From assembly GCF_000003605.2 (NCBI RefSeq), contig NW_003135833.1, positions 218,043 to 251,004 of the forward strand: a stretch of DNA of 32,962 nucleotides, written 5' to 3'. Positions 21,101 to 30,100 of the stretch are shown piece by piece. The notes beneath the pieces are model-generated. The model was not told the DNA's origin. It saw only the letters and a program-made list of their open reading frames with translations, and did no database searches. A program made the translations under genes and the position numbers. This DNA comes from Saccoglossus kowalevskii (lineage: Eukaryota > Hemichordata > Enteropneusta > Harrimaniidae). How positions within the stretch are numbered: position 1 is the first letter of the stretch; the number at the start of each line of letters is the position of its first letter.

Positions 21101-24100
21101 NNNNNNNNNNNNNNNNNNNNNNNNNNNNNNNNNNNNNNNNNNNNNNNNNNNNNNNNNNNNNNNNNNNNNNNNNNNNNNNNNNNNNNNNNNNNNNNNNNNN
21201 NNNNNNNNNNNNNNNNNNNNNNNNNNNNNNNNNNNNNNNNNNNNNNNNNNNNNNNNNNNNNNNNNNNNNNNNNNNNNNNNNNNNNNNNNNNNNNNNNNNN
21301 NNNNNNNNNNNNNNNNNNNNNNNNNNNNNNNNNNNNNNNNNNNNNNNNNNNNNNNNNNNNNNNNNNNNNCGATGAATAACCAGTCAGACTTATCACCCAG
21401 GGATATTAAACTAATTACCAACAACATCAAAGAAAAATTCATGGCAAACTCAGGACATACATTGTATGCAAAACTAAAACAAACATACACCCTATGAAAA
21501 ATATTTAGACACTCTTAATTTAAAACAAAGACATTGCATGTCCAGATTTAGAATTAGCAACCATCCATTAGCAATAGAGAAAGGTAGACATACTCAACCA
21601 AAGACACCTCTAGAAAATAGATTATGTATACATTGTTCAGAGAACAAAATAGAAAATGAGGTACATTTTTTCATGGAATGTCCAAAATATTACAATAACA
21701 GACAAAAACTATTGAGAGATGTAATAATTCCAAACACAGCCCACAACATTAATCAGAAATTTATATACCTGATGAGTTGCAATGATGTTGAAATTATAAG
21801 ACAAGTGGGTGAATATGTATATGTCATATTTGACATCAGAACAGAACATCCAAATTAAAAGATAATTCTTACTTTTATCATTTTTTTTGTTTTCCTTTTC
21901 TTTTGAGCATTTTACATTTTTTGTTTGTTTATGTATTTCATTGTTATTGCTTTTAACTGATGAAAAATTTATTTCAAGGATGCAATCAAATTTGTTATTA
22001 TTATTATTATTGTATTAATAATAATGTAAATTGAACCAGCAAAACCAGCAAAGACCCCTATTGTGTGTCAAAAACACAATAAATAAATAAATAATAAACT
22101 AAAAAAAACACTGGAATTAAATGTTATCTTGGATGTGGAGGGGGATTTTGGTATACCCAACTAGGCAAATAATGATGTATTTACCCTTAAAATAATATAA
22201 TCATTAGATGAAGAGAGAGATATACCAGCAGAAAATCTGTTCATGTTGTTGTTCAAGGTTTCGCCTCGTGTAAGACACACACAATAGGGGTCTTTATGTC
22301 TGTTTGTTCCACCAATATCTCAAGAACCTATTTTTTGATTTCTATGAAACTTGGTATATAGATACTTTGAGATAATGTGCAGACCTGATTTGTTTTTGGT
22401 TGTCATCCATGCATAATAATGATCTCATTTGCATAAAAATTAGCAGTGATCACATGACTTTCTAAATTCCACATCCTACAATATCAAATGGACTTTGCTT
22501 TATTGGAAAGGGATAGCTAAAATTATGGAAAGACTAGAGTTTTAAAAAATGGCATTAATCACATTTGAATGCAAAGATTTTGTTATCTATTTTTCGTCAA
22601 TTTGAGTATCTTCTCTGGCAAACTTTTTCCATGATTTAATTTTCAAAACTGTGGAAACATGTAAAGCCCAGTACATTCATATTTGTGATCCATTTCATGG
22701 TGATGAAATAAGACCCTTAATAATGATATTCCCAAAAGATAAAGAATAAATAGTACCAGGTAAATGCTTAAGTCATGCAACCAGCCGTCACATATCTCGG
22801 TGAATTCTGTTCGTGTATCACTTCAAACTCTACATTGGCACATATTGGACATTCGTATACGTGGCTTTTAATGTGTCTAATTTTTTTTTAACATGGGCTG
22901 CACAAACCGTGATGCTTAAACACATGGTAGTCATGTTTGACCGAAGAGATTGGATTAGTTTTACAGGGAGTGCAAAAATAACCTGATTGGAAAACCTTGG
23001 AATATTAATAGCAGTGTTTAAATTTGTTATGATCATGATATCAATTGTTGGAAATCTGCATATCATAAGTCAAAAATAGTGACAAAAATATTCACTGAAA
23101 TTGAGAGTAGATATTGTCAAAAATTGATCAAATCTGACTGAGGTCCACCCAAGATGTCTACATATGCAATATCAAAGAAGAAGTTGAAAATATCACAAAG
23201 GATGATTCTACTAATAAACAGTGAAATGAATAGCTCTGCTTGATAATGTCAACAACAGAGCTATTAAAACATTTTAAAATTTTGTTGACACAATTCCTTT
23301 GCTCAAAATCTGATTTCATGTTGAATCCATATCCCATTTGAAAAAGGTTTCATACACATACTGTGTTTGAATCTGAGTTGGTGCATTATACTAAACACAA
23401 AATATCTCGACAAAACTTGCATTGTTTTCTTGTTCTTCCGGTATATATAAAAACTACTAATGAATTGTCTTTTATATTTGCCTCACTCCCACCCAAATGC
23501 TCAGCAAAATGTCAAAACATTGTTGTTTTCAAATTGCCCTGGTAATAAGATTGAAATTGATCTTACCTCTCCATGTACATCTTTACAAAAACCACTGGAC
23601 AGACCATTCATGTGTAGGTGCAGGTGACTAGAATACAGAAGATGTCTGAGGAGAAGACTGTTTTCTTCATCTTTATCTGAATGAATGAGGGTTACTAAGC
23701 AACCAACCGACTGGAATAAAGTAGAAATGATAAACAAAGCTTTAATTTGTAAATATACCTGTACAATAAAACCAACATTAAACAGTACTCATTTTGTCGG
23801 TCATATTGAGTAGAATCTCGAAAGAAATCAACTTCCTCTACCTGTACCAAACCTGAAAAAACTTAGTAATTGTACTCTCAAGTTATAAGCAAAAACGAAC
23901 AAATAAAAGCATTTTTGATGAACAAAATAGCTGCCAGAATCGGTCCATGAAACTTCTGAGATAAAGCAATACACAGATGGATGGACAAAACCGAATCCAT
24001 AAGTCCCAGACTGTTCCAGTTGGGAGCTGTCAAAATTTGTTGAATGCATAATGTGATCAGTAATATCATAATAAATACAGACTACATTTATCAACAAGCA

Positions 24101-27100
24101 CCCTAAACCATTGATGAATAATTAGTCACATAACCAATTCATCATGATCAGCCAAGTACCAGTCAAGAAACCTTTTTTTTGCTAAATCTAAATTTCTATG
24201 AATGAGCCAACTACAGTATAAATCCCTGGTATTAACAGATATTTGAGACATAAACAACCAGCTTACCTAGGTAAGTCAAGAAAATCTCTAAAAACATATT
24301 TACAAGATACACATGTTTTGTTGGACCTCTGCAGCAGTTCTAAGACAGCTGTTCCTTGGTACCGTAAAAACCCAAAAATGTTGTGACCACCTAACTAATT
24401 GGCCTCTTTTCAACCGATCACAGAATTGTACTTTTTTGTTCTCCAACATTTTTTCACCGCAGATTTTTTTTTCTTTGCCCAATGGTTTCAAGCTTTAATG
24501 AATGAGAACAAAAACTGTTGAATCACCAAGATGCTGAATTATTGAGTTACGAACATCAAGTTACAAAAATGACCACGCCCATATTTCAGAAACCACGCCC
24601 ACTTTTTCAAAACCACACCCAAATTGTAACTACCCGGTATGTTTAATCAACAGAACTTAGAATTAAAGGTTTTCCTGCAAGGTTATTGAACTTAAAACCC
24701 AGTAAATTTGCTCAAAACATTAAAATAGAGAAATTAAATATCAGTGAAAATAAATGGTTTAACAGTAAACAACTCTGAGTTCGCCATATTTTCTTCATCA
24801 CATGTTTAATTATCATGATGTTCATTAACATTTACGAAAATTAACTGGAAACGTACCTGTATACTGCCACACAGCATAACAACACAATAATGCATAAAAT
24901 CATAGACTGAGATTAAACTAATCCCCAGGCTTAACAATATACTGAGATCATCTATTAATAGTAATACTGGTGTTTCTACTTTCCCATCTGAGTTACACAC
25001 AGCATTTCGTACCATTTCGTAGAGTGGCTGTAAAGTTGTTTTACTATCTCTGTTACAAAGTAGGAAGAAAAAAGAATGTACGTCATCTTTGGTTGTAGCT
25101 GTTGTTAATATCCATCAAAGACTCTGATCTAAAAACTAACGGTAGGTTAGAATATGTGCTTTTTGAATTGAAATTGCATCCATTTCTAGACAATTTTTTT
25201 TTTATATTAAAAATGATTGGTACATTTGGTGAGAATTAGGCAGAAGGTTCTCCGAACCAGCCTATTCACATAGTTCATAGTAATCATACCCACCATAGAC
25301 TCTGGTCAGTCAAAATAACTATTTTGAACTGTAGGCGTTAATCTGCGATTCAGCTGATGACAGAGAGAGAAATCTAGGTCAGGGGAAACCCCATGACTTC
25401 ATTGATTTTCTTCCATGTCACGTAAGACGTGACCAAGGTCGAGAGGTCAGCGCCATCTTGCCTTATGTTCACTCCCTTGTTTTCTCTGTATATGAGGGCT
25501 TAAAGCCAATTGCTACCGAAAGTGGGGTGGTTGGGAGGGTCCCCGAGTCTATGGTGGGTATGAAATAGGTGAATAGGTGGGTTAAAAACCCTCTGCCCAA
25601 ATTCAATATGTTCAATTACGCACCATAGACTCCGGTCAGGCAGAGTCAGACGCTGAAGGGTGGCAGGTTTCCGAGCAATACAGAAAATAAAAGAGTACTC
25701 GGAAAGATTACTCATGTGCTTGTACTTGGTGTCTATCGACCCTGTGTTGAGGACGCCAACTGGTTATAAACCTCAAACAATGTCAAAGTGATCCACCTAG
25801 ATATGGAAGTCGGGGAGGCTGCTCTATCCTGCTTACCCTGGCCATAACACATAAACATGTGCTTGTAGCCCTGCCTCAACTCCCTAGTACGTCTCTCATA
25901 GCAACTCAAAGCTTGAACCGGGCATAGAAGCAACTCCTCCTGATACTCAGGGCCGACAATATTGGCCAAATGGGGGATAACGATCGGCTGTGGATCGTGT
26001 CCTGGGATTTGGTTCTTGGCGAGAAACCTGATTCGTGTATTAGCCCAGCTTGATTGTCCTTAAAGGTAGCACTACCATCCACGAAGGACAGGGTCCCTAA
26101 CTCAGAACGACGCCTACCATAGACGAGAGCTAGTAGGAAGACTGTTTTCCACATCAAGTATTTAGTGGTGCTAATCGTAGCTGTTCAAAGGGTGGTCCAC
26201 TTAGAGCCAACAACACAACCGACAAGTCCCAATTAGGTGGTTCCCTAGATTGGGGGTCTAAATAGTCTCCTAATAATAGGACAATCGGCTAGTCTTGTCC
26301 CCAAAGTTTTCTCAAAGGCGGGTGACAAGGCTGACTTATAGCCAACATATCAACTGACGTATCAGGTTTGGATGGGACTTTTTTAGATTTCCCAGAAAAC
26401 CTAATTGGTGTAGTAAATCCTGTTATATGTACTGACGACCGATACAGCAGCACCACCTGTTTCAACATGGTGAACACGTACGGAGCCGTGCATAACCCGA
26501 AGGGGAGCACCCCGAATTTGAATACTTGGCCCAAATGGGCAAATCAAAAGAGTCAATGACTCACTGGGTGCATCGGTATGTGCCCGTAAGCATCACTGAA
26601 GTCTAACTATGGAGAGTAAAACAGTGCTTGGCGTCTCCAGGCGGAACCGATCGAGGAGCACAAAATGAGTTAGTTTGCTTAGATCTAGAACTGGACGCCA
26701 ACCACCTATAGCTTTGGAACTACAAACATGTGTGAGTAGAAGCATGGACTTGCCGCCTAGTTTTCTACCCTGTGTATGGCACCCATTGTAAGCAAACTGT
26801 CTACCTCCTGTCAAATTGCCTCCACTTGAGGGGATCCCTGACAGCGCCCCCAACGGGGGGTTTGTCAATTGTTTGTTTTCTCAATTTCTGACAACAGATT
26901 CTATGTCATACTTTACCCATAATCCTTTGTTTGAGAATCAAGATGGCTGACTACATAATACTGATGAAAAGTTGAATATCTAGAGAATGAAAAGTGATAT
27001 AAAAAAATGTAAATTGCATTCTCCTACATTTGTGGAGCTTTTTCTTGAGGGGTCATTGTGGTGTTTGGCTTGACTTCCCCTTTAAATTCGTTATGGTAAT

Positions 27101-30100
27101 TTGAACACGTGGACATAATCCATCATTTTCATTGGTTAATAAACGATTTGACCTGTCAGGTCAAAGAACACCGTTCCAGGTCAAAACATGGCAGATATTC
27201 ATTTCTACAACATCGATCATTTAAAATGCGACCAGAATCATTCACTTACGATGAAATAAGTTAAAATGTATTTGCATTTCATAACAATTCAACAAATTTA
27301 TTTTTTGCACGTTATTATAATCACTACTAGATAAAAATCAACAATTGTAAAACGCAGCATGACATGATTGCGCTACCACGATCATTTGCTACTAAGCAAT
27401 GTAGTTGTGTTCGTTTTTATTTGAAACTTCTTTTAAAATAATACCCGGTACTTTCGATACTAATAAAATGAAAAAAAAATAATTCTATTACAAGGTTCGT
27501 TAATTTTTTTGGGAGAAAAGTATGCTGGGTGACATTGTAATGAAATTTTAGGCAGTCTACTTTTTAATCCAGCAATGAAAATACAAATCCCAAAAATATA
27601 TTTGATGATCATTTTTTTGAAATTTTGAACCCCAAATAAGGGCGTTTTTCGGATAGGCAAATTTACGGCAGAATCCGGTAATAGGGGGGTTGGAGATGGG
27701 AACGAGAGGATCCCGGAGGAAACACGCTTTGAATGCGAACATCGCTTCCTGGAGTGCATTCTCCTGCTTGTCGACCGAGAGGCATCTGCAGCACTCCTCC
27801 TGCAGCTTGTCTACTCGACCTGAAAGGAACAAAATTTGTCCTGACAGGCCCGGCCCTTGAACATCGCCTGAATCTCAGAGGCAAACTCGATACCAGGTGA
27901 GGCCCCATAGGTTCCACCACTGCCGGAACCCCCACACTCGACGCCATAGCGTCCGAGGTACTGGTAGTCGAGCGGCAGGACTTCCCACCCATACTAACAC
28001 TCCTCTCGCTCACGCCCCCAGGGCCATCCGAACTGACTGCACGACTAGCCCAAGCTCTGGCAACACGGTCAGTCTGTGCAACATGAACGCAGTTTTGGAA
28101 CTTATCTCCGGTAGAGCACATGCATCGTGGCAGAACCCTGAAAGCATTTTAAACAAAAGTGACATTTACAGTGGGGGTTCCAACTCGGGAGTTCCTGGAG
28201 GTGAGGAGCTCTACTTGGAGTGCTTTCTTTTCTACTTGTTAGCCATTTTAGCTACACTAAGAAATGAACAAGGCACTCGTGAGTAGAACGCAATTACAGT
28301 TGAAACTGACGCAATGAAGCCCTACAAAAGTAGTCAAAATTTTTTTTGTGTTCGGTATAAAAGAACACTGACCCCTAATAAGAAAAATGTTATTCTACCA
28401 GACACCACGTCTTACTGTTAACGGTCACAGAAGGAGTACCTTAGAAAACTCAGTTGAAAAACTGCTGACTGTATTGCTGCGATGCACACACGGTGCAGAG
28501 AAAACAGAGTGAACATAAGGCAAGATTGCGCTGACCATGTGGAAGTAAATCTATATGGTCATGGGGCTTCCCCTGACCTAGATTTTATCTCTCCATCACC
28601 GACTGAATCACAGATTAATGTCTACAGTTCAAAATAGTCATTTTGTCTATGGTGGGTAATTGAAAGTAGTGAATTGTATGTGTTAAGACTGATAGCATAT
28701 ACCAGTAATAGTAGTTGCATCCAACAAATGATCAGTAGACCTGGGGTTGAACACCAAAAACACACTGTCCTATTTTTTTGGCTGAGTGTTCAGCATACTC
28801 AGATTGGGAAGTCAGTGGCAACTGGCCGAGATTTAATCACTAATGGATGCGACTATGGGGGAACCTTGGTTAAAGTACCTTTTATTTTATAGCAAGAACA
28901 CAAATTTCAACATCATAACACAAATTATTAGTATAAAGGTTTCGAAGCACATACTTTAATTGTGTTCAATCTCAAAACTATGCACATTTAAGGATAATTT
29001 ATCTCCTAGTCCTGGTGCATAGTAACATTTTACATTGCTTTTTTATAGCTTCAAGGGTTTTGCATATGAAAAAAAGTATATGATGTTGTACCCGATAGAC
29101 GAGTCCACCATTAGTGTTAGTGTAGTAAGAATAATTGTCAGTAGTTGGCCATCTTTAACCAAATCACATGTACACATGTGTCAGCTAAAGTAATAAGTAG
29201 GTGTGAGGTTTGAAGAAAATTGTTTCAGAAGTGTTTGTGATACAGCTCTGGATGCATACATGCACACACACACATGTACACCCCTTCACGTCGTACCATC
29301 GTTCAATTAAACTCAATTCATTGCAATTCAATATAGAACTTTGTTTAATTCAAGTTTAATTAAACAGAGGTTGAATATCCCACGACTTTCCACAGAAATG
29401 TTTGTGAATCTTAGGTTTAGTAAGGGGGTAGGTATGGTGCAATTATATTAATGTAAATTGAACCATACCTTCCCCTTTTACTAAGTCTAAGCTACGCAAA
29501 CTTAATTTAATTTAATTAAATATTAATATAAATTATGAAAGTAGTAAGGGTCATCACAATGTAGGTCCTGTCGTCATAAATTGTATAAAATTAAATGGAA
29601 GTCTTCAAAATGTTGGTAAGACACAGCATACATGCACGCACACATGCATGCACGCACGAAGACTAAACCTTAAATCCTGTTTTGAGATAACGCAGTAAGT
29701 CAATGAGTACCTAATACACACAAGTGGATTATTCTGCATTGAATCATCTGAACTTGCAAACAACTGGAGAGAACATTGCAATCCATCTATGAACACCAAC
29801 TGATTCTTTTCTTTAGCCAAAGAAAGGTTAACTCCCTGTATAGAAAACATGTTAGAGGTAAAACAAGAAAAATAACTACTGTAAAATAATTTTTGCTGAA
29901 ATTTATTTTCACTGATTTTTGACAAGTTGAATGTATAATATAGGAAAAAAGGTATATTCGCTGGATTTTATTTTCACTGAATCATTCCTTCAGCAAAAGT
30001 AGCGAAAGTTAATTCCAAGTGAAAATAAAGTATTTTACAGTACCCCATCGGAAATAGAAGAACCCTGGCATTGTTTAAGGTAGAATGCTACTCGCAAGTT

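Larger units (their letters stand above)
19441..22098 (+). mobile_element. 5'-truncated, broken LINE (non-LTR retrotransposon, jockey/L2/Daphne-like)
   Basis: The element carries a reverse-transcriptase domain and the Cys/His C-terminal part of a LINE ORF2. It ends in a 3' tail of AATAAATAAATAAATAATAA (about 22078-22098), typical of the jockey-like groups. No endonuclease domain is visible, so it is 5' truncated. The frame breaks between 19456-19680 and 19744 onward (a stop at 19729-19731), and again near 21490. A 943-base N gap removes the core of the polymerase. It lies antisense inside the last ELP6 intron. The clade is inferred from the peptide style, not a tree. Confidence 0.88.
25284..28663 (-). 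mobile_element. DIRS-type tyrosine-recombinase retrotransposon, degenerate
   Basis: It reads on the minus strand as gag-like region, reverse transcriptase, tyrosine recombinase, internal complementary region, terminal repeat, which is the DIRS order. Inverted terminal repeats lie at 25284-25488 and 28496-28663. At 3.4 kb it is shorter than usual full-length DIRS elements (about 5-6 kb): the RT catalytic core, RNase H and the recombinase C-terminus are missing. An AT-rich block (about 26870-27655) separates gag and RT. It lies in the ELP6 intron in the gene's own orientation. DIRS elements integrate by recombination and leave no target-site duplication, and none is seen. Confidence 0.88.

Noticed and set aside
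22010-22040. A 16-base match (AATGTAAATTGAACCA) between the LINE 3' region and the fold-back at 29450, as proof that the LINE inserted into that repeat
   Set aside because: The match stops abruptly and is AT-rich, so chance similarity is plausible. The flanks do not rebuild an empty site.
23828-24097. Minus-strand open frames that could look like another ELP6 exon
   Set aside because: The exons at 25049-24857 and 23710-23567 join in phase 0 without it, it has no clear acceptor and donor pair, and its peptide does not match any ELP6 segment.
25500-25715. Minus-strand 71-codon open frame at the end of the DIRS element
   Set aside because: It covers the internal complementary region and recombinase tail. 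The DNA is explained by terminal-repeat complementarity, not by a separate gene.
27897-28286. Plus-strand 129-codon open frame rich in Arg, Thr and His
   Set aside because: It is the antisense shadow of the DIRS gag-like region.
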